A DNA stretch of 64,000 nt from Thalassobellus sediminis (GTDB lineage: Bacteria; Bacteroidota; Bacteroidia; Flavobacteriales; Flavobacteriaceae). Shown here one piece after another: positions 1 through 8,409 of this stretch (positions within the stretch are counted from its first letter, which is position 1; each line of letters begins with the position of its first letter). The translations under genes and the position numbers were made by a program. The notes beneath the pieces were generated by a model that had not been told where the DNA came from, did no database searches, and saw nothing but the letters and a program-made list of their open reading frames with translations. Location of the stretch: the NCBI RefSeq assembly GCF_044386045.1, contig NZ_JBISCD010000040.1, positions 1,922,001 to 1,986,000 of the forward strand, read 5' to 3'.

Positions 1-113
1 CTAATATAGGGCGAATAAAACGTATCAATACCCCCAAAATAATGATGGAACGCATTACGAAACCTAAAATCTGTAAAGCCTTGTAATGGTGATGAAAGTA
101 ATGTAAAACCCAT
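1..113 (-). CDS. tRNA-dihydrouridine synthase family protein (partial, N-terminus only)
   Basis: This is a minus-strand gene cut by the left edge of the window. Translating back from the ATG at 113 gives 37 residues beginning MGFTLLSSPLQGFTDFRFRN, followed by GGIDTFYSPYI. The segment S-P-L-Q-G-[FL]-T-D-x-x-F-R is the FMN-binding first strand of the Dus family, which uses FMN and NADPH to reduce uridine to dihydrouridine in the D-loop of tRNA. An in-frame TAA lies one codon upstream of the ATG, which fixes the start. Nothing can be said about the catalytic cysteine because the rest lies outside the window. Confidence in the family is high; which Dus subtype it is cannot be told. Confidence 0.8.
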   Translation of the reverse strand, partial: MGFTLLSSPLQGFTDFRFRNAFHHYFGGIDTFYSPYI

Positions 114-324
114 GTATTATTTATGTGACGCAAAGATAAACTATATTTTGTTTTTTGTGCGTTTTAACACGCTTTCACTACTCGCTCCCTCCCGAAAAAG
201 TCGGGGAGCTCAAACAGGCCGTTCAATCGTTAACGCAATCATCTGCTGAGGTCGTTTTATAGCTAAATATAGATTGGTTTGTTTGCTATATAGTTACAGA
301 AAAAAGTGAATTTTTTTTAAGGTT

Positions 325-864
325 TTACTTTATCCAAAGTTCTAATGCTTCAGCCGAATTATAGAAATCTATAATTTCTAGGTAGTCAATAAACATTCCA
401 AATTCTTTTGAAATTTGTCCCTCATATGAAGAAGCAATTTGTATTTTTATTGGGTTCACGCCATCACTGTCAAAAACTATAAATTTCATACCATGCAACC
501 ATTGGTTGAAACGGTAATTGTTGGTTCTTTTTATTTTACCATCAGCAATAAGGAAAAAACCATCAGACATTTCATCCTGTGTTTTCATAAAAGCATTCAT
601 TACATATTTTCCCTTTGGTAATGTAATTTCGGTGGTAGCCATAGCCGCTTCCGATAAAAGTTTTATTACCTTATCTCCTCTTGTTCCTGCTTCACTATAT
701 ATTTTAGCCTCAGATAACATCATATCTTCAGCTTCAATTAAAATTTTGTATGGTTTTTTTGTGTTTAATTTTTCTGATTTCTTTTCATGATTAGAGCATG
801 AAAATAAAGTCAATACTATTAAAACTAAAAGAGACTGAATTAATGTTTTTGTAGAGTTAATCAT
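325..864 (-). CDS. lipoprotein with a possible carbohydrate-binding beta-sandwich domain
   Basis: The protein has 179 residues. It begins with a hydrophobic signal segment (about 8-21) ending in the lipobox LFSC, with C23 as the lipidation site, so it is probably anchored in a membrane after lipoprotein processing. The mature part starts a repeated-strand region with IEAEDM near residue 43, then alternating hydrophobic strands containing LPKGKYVMNAFMKT and a closing FIDYLEI. An IEAE opening, a central PxGxY turn and a final hydrophobic strand are typical of CBM6/CBM35-like jelly rolls, so sugar binding is possible, but this is inference from general shape. It is followed downstream by unrelated genes and stands alone as a transcription unit. 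I do not recognise a named family. Confidence 0.7.
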   Translation of the reverse strand: MINSTKTLIQSLLVLIVLTLFSCSNHEKKSEKLNTKKPYKILIEAEDMMLSEAKIYSEAGTRGDKVIKLLSEAAMATTEITLPKGKYVMNAFMKTQDEMSDGFFLIADGKIKRTNNYRFNQWLHGMKFIVFDSDGVNPIKIQIASSYEGQISKEFGMFIDYLEIIDFYNSAEALELWIK

Positions 865-1000
865 TATATTTTTTATGTTAAGTTTTCTGTTAAGACAAAA
901 ATAGTATTTCTGTTTTTGTTTTAATCATTTAAGGTTTATTTGTTTTTAAGGCTAGCGCTAGTTTGTAACGAATTCCAGTAGCGAACATTTTCGAGGTATT

Positions 1001-1072
1001 TGTCATTTCGACTAAAAGGAGAAATCACATAACATGGACAACTAATGCGATTCCTTTTGCCTCGGAATGACA
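1001..1072. repeat. imperfect palindrome of about 72 bp (TGTCATT...AATGACA)
   Basis: The left arm reads TGTCATTTCGACTAAAAGG and the right arm, read on the other strand, begins TGTCATTCCGAGGCAAAAGG, so the element can fold into a long imperfect hairpin. It sits between the stop of the CIA30-domain gene and the start of the upstream lipoprotein gene. Its ends resemble the shorter GTCATTCC-type palindromes at 8226, 25834 and 35054, which suggests one broad family of intergenic repeats. Confidence 0.65.
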
Positions 1073-1082
1073 TAGTGTGTAT

Positions 1083-1613
1083 TTAAATCAATTCAATTTT
1101 ATCAATTATAAGTTTAAAATTTTCATTTTTTTTATTACCAATTAAAAACACAATTTGCTCAATAAAATCATGTGAAAAATTAGGTGTATTAAGACGTCTT
1201 CCTCTAAATGAAGGATACATATCTTTCAAAGCAATTTCTACTGTTTGCCACTCATTGATAGTTGAAAATGTGGTGATATAAGAATAATAGTTACTTGTCT
1301 TATCCTTAATTCTAAACTGATAATTCTTGCCATCACCTTTCAGTCTAATTTTCATAGACCTGTATTTTGTTACTTCAGTTTTTTTAAACTGATATTGAAC
1401 TGATGAGAAACCACCATTGTTCTCTAAAGAAACCTGTCCTTTAAATACACCAAAACCATCAGCGTTCAGTTTAAATTCACTTGACGATAAGCCTCCCATA
1501 ACAACATCATCTACAACATTCCAATTTTTAATGTCTGCTTCTTTGTTAAAATCAAAAATCATTTTGGAGTTTAGTCTGTTTAATAAAATTAGTGTAATCA
1601 TAATATATTTCAT
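1083..1613 (-). CDS. CIA30 family protein (NDUFAF1-like domain)
   Basis: The protein has 176 residues, almost all of it one domain. Visible family marks are FDFN near the start, WNVVDDVVMGGLSSSEF at about residues 31-47 (the W-x-x-x-x-D-x-V-M-G-G-x-S motif), a GxVSLENNGGFSSVQ stretch and RxKGDGKNYQFRIK. These define the CIA30 / complex I intermediate-associated fold, a galactose-binding-like beta sandwich. In bacteria such proteins are stand-alone and their substrate is not established. The first 15 residues are hydrophobic, but there is no clear lipobox or cleavage site. It is on the same strand as the lipoprotein downstream but separated by a 72 bp palindrome, so it is probably a separate unit. 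Confidence 0.85.
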   Translation of the reverse strand: MKYIMITLILLNRLNSKMIFDFNKEADIKNWNVVDDVVMGGLSSSEFKLNADGFGVFKGQVSLENNGGFSSVQYQFKKTEVTKYRSMKIRLKGDGKNYQFRIKDKTSNYYSYITTFSTINEWQTVEIALKDMYPSFRGRRLNTPNFSHDFIEQIVFLIGNKKNENFKLIIDKIELI

Positions 1614-1769
1614 TATTAAATAATATTGTTGTTATCATGATTATTAAAAAACATTTTGGATAAATCGATAAGATTTTTGTAGTTTTTATTTGGTTGGTCT
1701 TAATAAATCTAAATTGTATTTATACGAAATTAGCATACCAATAGCTAACATTTACTAAGTTATGATTTC

Positions 1770-1928
1770 TTAGAAGCATGTTCCAGGTATGGGTTTTTCA
1801 ATACAATTTCCATCCCCAAAACAAACTGTTTCTGTTTCGCAACCACCTTCTTGCTTGGTGCAAGAAATAAAGCTTAGGGTTATAATTGCTAAAATAATTA
1901 TGTGTTTTAATTTAGATAATGTCTTCAT
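1770..1928 (-). CDS. small cysteine-rich lipoprotein (52 aa)
   Basis: This is a short gene read on the minus strand from the ATG at 1928. It encodes 52 residues: a basic start (MKTLSKLKH), a hydrophobic stretch IIILAIITLSF, and a lipobox ending FISC with C23 as the predicted lipid-modified cysteine. The mature peptide is about 30 residues and holds four further cysteines (C30, C36, C42, C51), enough for two disulfides. A complete type II signal directly followed by a Cys-rich tail ending in a stop codon is unlikely by chance. I do not recognise a family. It lies alone in the 464 bp space between the CIA30 gene and the radical SAM gene, with no obvious operon partner. Confidence 0.6.
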   Translation of the reverse strand: MKTLSKLKHIIILAIITLSFISCTKQEGGCETETVCFGDGNCIEKPIPGTCF

Positions 1929-2077
1929 TTGTTTTTTTATTTAAGAATATGTCGTTTATAATTATAGCTTAAGGTATTGATATGAAATCGTTTTAATATT
2001 GAAACAGATTCAGCATAAATATTTCATGTCTAAAGTCAAACGAAGATAGTCGAAAATTTTTACAAAATCAATTTTTC

Positions 2078-4273
2078 TTACAAAACCAACAACCCATTCT
2101 CCCTCAAAACAAGCATAGGTTTAGAAAACCAAAACAATTCAAAATCATTAAACTGTGTTTCAAAATCTGTTTTTAATAGTGAAAACGATTGGAGCGTATC
2201 GTTATACGGACTTAACGATGTTTCTAAATGGTCTAAAAACCAGTTACCTTTGTCTTTATCGGTTAAAATGCTAAAGGAATTACTTGTATTATGAAATGTC
2301 AATTCTAAAAGTTGTTTCTTTTTTTTAGAAAACTCGCTCACTAAAGGCATGTTACCTAACCAAACTATTTTAGCGTTTGGTTTTATCTTAAAAGAAACAG
2401 GTGTTTCTAGGCTATCATAAATAAAATCTTGATGAATACTGGTATCTGGAATTTTAAAATCGAACCAATCTTGTAGAGGTAAATCGAAACCAATACCGTG
2501 CATATAATTAAAAAGTGATTTTTTTAACCCAAAACTAAATTTATTGTGATCGATTCCTGTGGTGTCTGTAAAATCGATATCGTTATTCGCGAATTTAATG
2601 TCTTTGTAATTCGGTATGATATTGTAATCTTCAGGTTTTAACCCAATAGGGCTGTGCGCTGTTAATGCAAACTGATGCCAAAACCCCGATTGTAAAACAC
2701 CCACTTCAAAAAGCTGACGTACCATTTCTAAACTATCAATGGTTTCTTTAACCGTTTGTGTTGGGTAGCCATACATTAAATAGGCGTGTACCATAATATT
2801 GGCTTCGGTAAAATTACGAGTTACTTGTGCCACTTGCTCTACGGTAACACCTTTATCTATCAACTTTAATAAGCGGTCAGAAGCCACTTCCAATCCGCCA
2901 GAAACCGCAATACAACCCGATGCTTTTAGTAGTAAGCATAAATCTTGGGTGAAGTTTTTTTCAAACCGAATGTTCGTCCACCAGGTTACGGTGAGTTTTC
3001 GTTTTATAATTTCAAGCGCCAGTGCTTTCATTAACGAAGGCGGCGCCGCTTCGTCTACAAAATGAAATCCGGTTTCTTGGGTTTGTTGAATAAGTTGCTC
3101 CATACGGTCTACCAAGAGTTTGGCAGCAATGGGCTCGTAAATTTTTATGTAGTCTAAAGAAATATCGCAAAAGGTACATTTTCCCCAATAGCAACCGTGT
3201 GCCATGGTGAGTTTGTTCCATCTACCATCACTCCAAAGGCTGTGCATGGGGTTTGCAATTTCTATAACCGAAATGTATTGGACTAAAAGTAAATCGGAAT
3301 AATCGGGTGTGCCAACATTTGCTTGTTTGTAATCTGGTTTTGTGCTGTTGTTTTTATAAGCGACTTTACCGTTTTCTATAAGAAAGGTGCGTTTGAATTG
3401 ACTAGACTCACTTCGAGTCTCCTCAATGTGACAAACATGGTTGTACAGTAATTCAATAGGTAATTCGCCATCATCAAGTGTTATAAAATCGAAAAACTCA
3501 AAAACACGCACATCAGAAATAGAGCGTAATTCCGTATTCGGGAACCCGCCACCCATAGCAATTTTTATGTTTGGGTAGTTGGTTTTAATATGTTGTGCAC
3601 ATCGAAAGGCGCTATATAAATTACCAGGAAACGGTACCGAAAAACAAACGAGTTTTGGTTGTACTGTTTTTAGTGTGTCGTCTAAAATATTTAAGGTTAT
3701 GTTGTCTATATAGGTCGTCTCTTCTTGAAGATTCGCATATAACTCATCAAAAGAATTGGCACTCATACCTAAACGTTCTGCATAGCGGCTAAAGCCAAAA
3801 TTAGAGTCGATACATTCAATAATAAAATCGGATAAATCTTCAAGATATAAGGTTGCCAAGTGTTTCGCCTTGTCTTGTAAACCCATAGAACCAAATGCCC
3901 AATCTAAATCGTCTAATTGTTCAAAACGAGAGGCTTGCGGTAGAAAATTATCGGAACAAATCTGTCTGGCGAAGCTTGATTTTTTACCTTGTAAAAAGGC
4001 TATGATATCATCTAAAGGTTGTAAGTAACTGTCTTTTAAAGTGTAGATTCTTTGTGCGTTCTCTGTTTTAATTTGATTGGTATCGAAAGCTAAATCGAAA
4101 AGCGCTGAAAATGTTTCTTTTGAAAATAAATTGAGAATTACCTCAATACCCAAATCCATTTGAAACGATTCAATATTTTTGGTGTTTAAAAAACCTTTTA
4201 AATAGGTGGTTCCCGGATACGGTGTATTTAATTGTGTAAACGGTGGTGTTATGAGTAAAAGGTCTTTCTTCAA
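2078..4273 (-). CDS. B12-binding domain radical SAM protein
   Basis: The protein has 731 residues. The N-terminal part (DLLLITPPFTQ, then a segment around 205-275 with LVCFSVPFPGN and IAMGGGFPNTE) looks like the cobalamin-binding Rossmann fold found before many radical SAM domains, although no D-x-H-x-x-G loop is visible, so cobalamin would bind without a protein histidine. The radical SAM domain starts at about residue 355 with HGCYWGKCTFCD, the CxxxCxxC ligands of the 4Fe-4S cluster, and continues with TWWTNIRFEK and SGGLEVASDR. The last 200 residues are family-specific. The closest general type is the B12-dependent radical SAM class that includes methyltransferases and MiaB-like or Mg-protoporphyrin-cyclase-like enzymes. 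The substrate is unknown and the neighbours give no clue. Confidence 0.85.
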   Translation of the reverse strand: MKKDLLLITPPFTQLNTPYPGTTYLKGFLNTKNIESFQMDLGIEVILNLFSKETFSALFDLAFDTNQIKTENAQRIYTLKDSYLQPLDDIIAFLQGKKSSFARQICSDNFLPQASRFEQLDDLDWAFGSMGLQDKAKHLATLYLEDLSDFIIECIDSNFGFSRYAERLGMSANSFDELYANLQEETTYIDNITLNILDDTLKTVQPKLVCFSVPFPGNLYSAFRCAQHIKTNYPNIKIAMGGGFPNTELRSISDVRVFEFFDFITLDDGELPIELLYNHVCHIEETRSESSQFKRTFLIENGKVAYKNNSTKPDYKQANVGTPDYSDLLLVQYISVIEIANPMHSLWSDGRWNKLTMAHGCYWGKCTFCDISLDYIKIYEPIAAKLLVDRMEQLIQQTQETGFHFVDEAAPPSLMKALALEIIKRKLTVTWWTNIRFEKNFTQDLCLLLKASGCIAVSGGLEVASDRLLKLIDKGVTVEQVAQVTRNFTEANIMVHAYLMYGYPTQTVKETIDSLEMVRQLFEVGVLQSGFWHQFALTAHSPIGLKPEDYNIIPNYKDIKFANNDIDFTDTTGIDHNKFSFGLKKSLFNYMHGIGFDLPLQDWFDFKIPDTSIHQDFIYDSLETPVSFKIKPNAKIVWLGNMPLVSEFSKKKKQLLELTFHNTSNSFSILTDKDKGNWFLDHLETSLSPYNDTLQSFSLLKTDFETQFNDFELFWFSKPMLVLRENGLLVL

Positions 4274-4362
4274 AATTATTAATGCTGTATAGAGTACAAA
4301 GATAGTTGAAAAGATGAAGTCCTATGCTAATCTTATGGTGTTTGCTGTTGTTTTATGATTCA

Positions 4363-5286
4363 TTAATTAAAAGAAGCTCGAAATTTTGATGGCGATGTAT
4401 TTGTTTTCGACTTAAATAATTTACTAAATGATTGTGAGTGTTCAAAACCCAATTCGAAAGCAATTTCACTTACCGATAAATTGGTGGTAGATAGTTTTTC
4501 TTTTGCTTTTTCAATGAGCTTTTCGTGAATGTGTTGTTGGGTATTTTGTCCGGTTAAGTTTTTAAGTAAACCGCTTAAATAATTAGGCGATAAATTTAAG
4601 GTGTCGGCAACTTGCTGAACCGATGGTAAACCGGTTTCTATTAAGTTGTTTTTATTGAAATAGGTGTTTAAAGTATTTTCGAGTTGATCTAAAATTTCGT
4701 GGTTGTTCTTTTTTCTGGTAATAAATTGACGTTGATAAAAACGTTCTGCATAATTAAGTAATAATTCAATTTGAGCAATGATTATATTCTGACTAAAATT
4801 ATCAATGTTGTTTTCAATTTCCTGTTTAATATTTTGCAAAATACCTTCAATAACATCTTCTTCTGCTTTAGACATGAATAAGGATTCGTTTATGGCATAA
4901 TCAAAGAAATCATAGTGTTTTAAGTTTTTTGCAAGCGAGGTATTCCATATAAAATCGGGGTGAATAAGAAGTATCCAGCCAGAAGGTTTCAAATTGGCCT
5001 TTGTATTAGGTTCAATACTTACTAATTGTCCAGGAGCAATGAAAGACATAAGTCCTTCATCATAATCATATTTTTTTTGACCGTATCTAAGGGTGCCAAC
5101 ATTTCGTTTAACTCCAATAGAGTAAAAGTTGAAATGCCATTGCTCGTTCAAGTATTCGGGGATTATTTTGGTGTTTCCATAATTCACCAAACTAACCAAA
5201 GGGTGTAGGGGACTGGATAGCCCCCGTACTTTATGAAAATCACTAATAGTTTCAATATTACGAATCTTATTTTTCATGGTTTTCAT
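4363..5286 (-). CDS. AraC family transcriptional regulator
   Basis: The protein has 307 residues. Residues about 205-305 hold the two helix-turn-helix motifs of the AraC/XylS family: VQQVADTLNLSPNYLSGLLK is the first, and LSVSEIAFELGFEHSQSFSKLFK the second, ending with the usual TNTSPSKFR. The N-terminal 190 residues resemble a cupin-like sensing domain (YDYDEGLMSFIAPGQLVSIEP) of the type that binds small effectors. It starts only 6 bp after the stop of the SDR gene upstream, so the two are almost certainly co-transcribed. It may regulate that gene, but no target site is visible. A second ATG three codons downstream is an alternative start. Confidence 0.9.
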   Translation of the reverse strand: MKTMKNKIRNIETISDFHKVRGLSSPLHPLVSLVNYGNTKIIPEYLNEQWHFNFYSIGVKRNVGTLRYGQKKYDYDEGLMSFIAPGQLVSIEPNTKANLKPSGWILLIHPDFIWNTSLAKNLKHYDFFDYAINESLFMSKAEEDVIEGILQNIKQEIENNIDNFSQNIIIAQIELLLNYAERFYQRQFITRKKNNHEILDQLENTLNTYFNKNNLIETGLPSVQQVADTLNLSPNYLSGLLKNLTGQNTQQHIHEKLIEKAKEKLSTTNLSVSEIAFELGFEHSQSFSKLFKSKTNTSPSKFRASFN

Positions 5287-5292
5287 TTGTTA

Positions 5293-6054
5293 TTATAATA
5301 GCATACCGCCAGAAATTTCAATGCGCTGTCCGTTTACCCAACGTGCTTCTTCTGTGCAAAGAAAAGCGACCACACCACCAACATCTTCGGCTTCTCCTAC
5401 GTCTCCTAAAGCTGTTATGTTAGAAATTACTTGTCTTTTTTCTTGGTTGTCTCTATTCATACCGCCACCAAAATCTGTAGCAATAGCACCAGGAGCAACG
5501 ACATTAGATGTGATTTTTCTAGATCCTAATTCTTTAGCCAAATATCGAGAAAATATTTCAATAGCACCTTTCATACAAGCATATGTAGACATGCCAGGGA
5601 AAGAAAACCGCGTTAAACCGGATGATACGTTTATTATACGACCATGATTATTTATAAACGGCAACGCTTTTTGAGTTAGGAAATACACACCTTTAAAATG
5701 AATGTTTAGCATGGAATCAAATTGTTCTTCTGAGGTGTCTGCAATAGATTGGTTAATTCCTGTACCTGCATTGTTTATTAAAAAATCGAAATTTGGATTC
5801 CCGTATTCGTTGTTAAGATAGGATGATAAGCGATTGAAAAAGGCTTCGAATCCTTTTGTGTTACTAACGTCTAATTGAAGCGCTTTGGCTTTTTGTCCGC
5901 TTTCTTGTATCGTTTCAACGACTTCATTTGCTAATTGTTCGTTAGAAAGGTAAGTGATGATAACATCGATTCCTTTTTTTGCGAGTTTAATGGCCATGTC
6001 TTTACCTAATCCTCGACTTCCTCCTGTAACTAATGCAATTTTGTTTGTATTCAT
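5293..6054 (-). CDS. SDR family NAD(P)-dependent oxidoreductase
   Basis: The protein has 253 residues, the normal length of a classical short-chain dehydrogenase. It carries the dinucleotide-binding TGGSRGLG at residues 10-17, NNAG at 94-97, the catalytic serine region VSSG near 143-146, and Y158-x-x-x-K162 (YACMK). The C-terminal VNGQRIEISGG is also standard for FabG-like enzymes. It likely reduces or oxidises an alcohol/ketone pair with NAD(P)(H); the substrate is unknown. It is the first gene of a two-gene operon with the AraC regulator 6 bp downstream, an arrangement often seen where a regulator controls a detoxification or quinone-reducing enzyme. Confidence 0.9.
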   Translation of the reverse strand: MNTNKIALVTGGSRGLGKDMAIKLAKKGIDVIITYLSNEQLANEVVETIQESGQKAKALQLDVSNTKGFEAFFNRLSSYLNNEYGNPNFDFLINNAGTGINQSIADTSEEQFDSMLNIHFKGVYFLTQKALPFINNHGRIINVSSGLTRFSFPGMSTYACMKGAIEIFSRYLAKELGSRKITSNVVAPGAIATDFGGGMNRDNQEKRQVISNITALGDVGEAEDVGGVVAFLCTEEARWVNGQRIEISGGMLL

Positions 6055-6226
6055 TGTACTGTCTTTTTTTGTTTATACAAATGTCTTTAAAAACAAAAGG
6101 AGTCGTGTATCTAAATCTATGGTTGTTGTAGTCTAAACGGATTTGTGAATAGCGATTGAAGAATTTTTTTCTTTTTCGTTTAACGATGTTATCGATTTAT
6201 TACCAAAATCATGTTGGAATTAAAAC

Positions 6227-6260
6227 AAAAAAACCACCTTGTTTTTACAAAGTGGTTTTT
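6227..6260 (-). terminator. intrinsic terminator after htpG
   Basis: An A-rich arm with AAACCAC pairs with GTGGTTT across the short loop around 6241-6248, flanked by A and T runs. It lies 39 bp past the htpG stop on the minus strand and could act in both directions. Confidence 0.75.
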
Positions 6261-6298
6261 GATATATAAAGGATGCTGAAATATTTCAGCGTGTCAAC

Positions 6299-8209
6299 TT
6301 ATTTAATCATTTCGTAGCTACGTTTAATGAAGTTTGTTAATTCTTCACCTTTTAATAAGCCTTGAGATAAACGAGCTAAATCTAAACTTTGAGTAATTAT
6401 ACGCTCTTTGTCTTCCTTAGCTTCTGTAGCTAAAATATCGCTCACTAACGTAGAGTTTGTGTTTACTACTAGGTTGAACATTTCTGGCATATTACCAAAC
6501 ATATTCATACCGCCACCACCAGTTGCTTGCATTTCTTTCATACGACGCATAAATTCTGGTTGTGTAATTGTAAAAGGCGATTCGTTACTATCCATAGCTT
6601 CTAATTGTACCGTGAATTTTTCAGAAGGAATAACTTCTTTCAATAATTCGTCTAAAGCTTTAGTTTGATCTTCATCTAATTTAGAAATGGTTGTTTCGTC
6701 TTTCTTAATTAAATTATTGATATGATCGCCATCTACACGTGCAAACGTAATGTTTTCTTTAGAGCTTTCTAATTTCTGAATTAAGTGAGAAACAATAGGA
6801 GAATCTAATAATAAAACCTCGTAACCTTTTGCTTTAGCCGTTTCAATATAACTGTGTTGTTCATCTTTGTTTGAAGCATATAAAATAACAAGCTTACCAT
6901 CTTTATCTGTTTGGTTTGCTTTTATTTTATTGAATAATTCTTCATAAGTAAAGTATGTGTCATCAACTGTTGGGTATAATGCAAAGGCATCAGCTTTATC
7001 AAAGAATTTTTCTTCAGAAAGCATCCCGTATTCAATAACGATTTTAATATCGTTCCATTTAGCTTCAAAATCTTCACGATTTGCATTGAATAACGATTTT
7101 AATTTATCGGCAACTTTACGAGTAATATAAGATGAAATCTTTTTTACTGCACCATCTGCTTGTAAATAAGAACGAGAAACGTTTAACGGAATGTCTGGCG
7201 AATCAATAACACCACGAAGCATAGTTAAAAATTCTGGAACAATACCTTCAACATTGTCAGTTACATACACTTGGTTTTGATACAGTTGAATTTTATCCTT
7301 TTGCATGTTCATATCCTGACCCATTTTAGGGAAATATAAAATACCTGTAAGGTTAAAAGGATAATCTACATTTAAATGGATATTGAATAAAGGCTCCTCA
7401 AATTGCATTGGGTACAATTCACGGTAAAAACCACTATAATCTTCATCTTTTAAATCAGCTGGTTGTTTTGTCCAAGCTGGATTCGGATTATTGATGATGT
7501 TATCAACCGTAATTTGTTTATGTGGTTCTGTTGTTTCTTTACCGTCTTTATCTGTCGTTGTTGCAGGTGTAAAATCTGGATCGTTTACTTCTTTTGTTCC
7601 AAATTTAATTGGCACAGGCATAAACTTGTTATACTTAGAAAGTAACTCAGCAATACGAGATTCTTCTAAAAATTCAGTTGAATCTTCAGCAATATGAAGA
7701 ATAATTTCTGTTCCTCTATCTGCTTTGTCTGAAGCGTCTAATGTAAATTCTGGCGATCCGTCGCACGTCCAATGTGCTGCAGGTTCGTCTTTATGAGATT
7801 TGGTGATAAGTTCTACTTTTTCCGCCACCATAAATGCAGAATAGAAACCTAAACCAAAGTGACCAATAATACCTGAATCTTTAGCAGAATCTTTATATTT
7901 ATCTAAAAACTCTTCAGCTCCAGAAAACGCCACTTGGTTAATGTATTTTTCAACCTCGTCTGCAGTCATTCCTAAACCTTGATCGATAATATGAAGTTTT
8001 TTGCCTTCTTTATCAATTTTAACCTCAATTTGTGGAGTACCGTATTCTGCTTTAGATTCTCCAATACTAGTAAGATGTTTTAATTTTAAAGTTGCATCTG
8101 TACCGTTACTAATAAGTTCACGTAAAAATATTTCGTGATCGCTATACAAGAATTTTTTAATGAGCGGAAAAATATTTTCTACCGATACATTAATACTTCC
8201 TTTTGCCAT
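6299..8209 (-). CDS. htpG: molecular chaperone HtpG (Hsp90)
   Basis: This is the bacterial Hsp90, an ATP-driven homodimeric cytosolic chaperone. The protein has 636 residues from the chosen start. The GHKL ATPase domain is clear: ENIFPLIKKFLYSDHEIFLRELISN (ATP-binding helix with the catalytic E), DQGLGMT, and GHFGLGFYSAFMVA (the lid glycine-rich loop). The middle domain shows NVSRSYLQ. The start is placed at the ATG at 8209 (MAKGSINVS); an in-frame ATG at 8230 would add seven residues, but that codon lies inside a dispersed palindromic repeat, so the extension is probably not real. It is transcribed alone and followed by a strong terminator. Confidence 0.97.
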   Translation of the reverse strand: MAKGSINVSVENIFPLIKKFLYSDHEIFLRELISNGTDATLKLKHLTSIGESKAEYGTPQIEVKIDKEGKKLHIIDQGLGMTADEVEKYINQVAFSGAEEFLDKYKDSAKDSGIIGHFGLGFYSAFMVAEKVELITKSHKDEPAAHWTCDGSPEFTLDASDKADRGTEIILHIAEDSTEFLEESRIAELLSKYNKFMPVPIKFGTKEVNDPDFTPATTTDKDGKETTEPHKQITVDNIINNPNPAWTKQPADLKDEDYSGFYRELYPMQFEEPLFNIHLNVDYPFNLTGILYFPKMGQDMNMQKDKIQLYQNQVYVTDNVEGIVPEFLTMLRGVIDSPDIPLNVSRSYLQADGAVKKISSYITRKVADKLKSLFNANREDFEAKWNDIKIVIEYGMLSEEKFFDKADAFALYPTVDDTYFTYEELFNKIKANQTDKDGKLVILYASNKDEQHSYIETAKAKGYEVLLLDSPIVSHLIQKLESSKENITFARVDGDHINNLIKKDETTISKLDEDQTKALDELLKEVIPSEKFTVQLEAMDSNESPFTITQPEFMRRMKEMQATGGGGMNMFGNMPEMFNLVVNTNSTLVSDILATEAKEDKERIITQSLDLARLSQGLLKGEELTNFIKRSYEMIK

Positions 8210-8225
8210 AATAAATAATTTATTT

Positions 8226-8250
8226 GTCATTCCTGCGAAAGCAGGAATCT
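8226..8250. repeat. 25 bp palindromic dispersed repeat (GTCATTCCTGC type)
   Basis: The core TTCCTGC-GAAA-GCAGGAA is a perfect short hairpin. Near copies occur at 25834-25857 and, inverted, at 35054-35078. It lies just upstream of htpG. Confidence 0.6.
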
Positions 8251-8292
8251 GATTAATTTTTAGTTTTCATTTACTTATACATTGAAAGGCAA

Positions 8293-8322
8293 CAAAAATG
8301 CCAATTCGTAAAATGTGACAAA
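8293..8322 (-). promoter_or_regulatory. candidate flavobacterial promoter for htpG
   Basis: Reading the minus strand, TTTG (8322-8319) is followed 18 bp later by CATTTTTG (8300-8293), one base away from the Bacteroidota -7 consensus TAnnTTTG. It lies about 85 bp before the htpG start. Confidence 0.4.
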
Positions 8323-8373
8323 CTGACACGCTTTTAAATTGAATTGATTCAAAGATTTTGGGAATTCAACTTT

Positions 8374-8381
8374 TAATTTTG
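8374..8381 (+). promoter_or_regulatory. -7 element (TAATTTTG) before the KAS III gene
   Basis: TAATTTTG matches the Bacteroidota -7 box TAnnTTTG exactly and lies 28 bp before the ATG at 8410. No good TTG element sits at the ideal 19 bp spacing upstream. Confidence 0.45.
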
Positions 8382-8409
8382 TATTTTGTTATTAAATAAA
8401 GGAAGTGAT

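Noticed and set aside
181..250. Possible further copy of repeat family 1 (contains GTTAACGCAATC) and a hairpin with CTCCC/GGGGAG
   Set aside because: Only the last few bases resemble the family end; the central block is missing, so similarity may be chance.
8210..8230. N-terminal extension MTNKLFI of HtpG
   Set aside because: The ATG at 8230 lies in a dispersed palindrome and the family begins at the MAKGS start.
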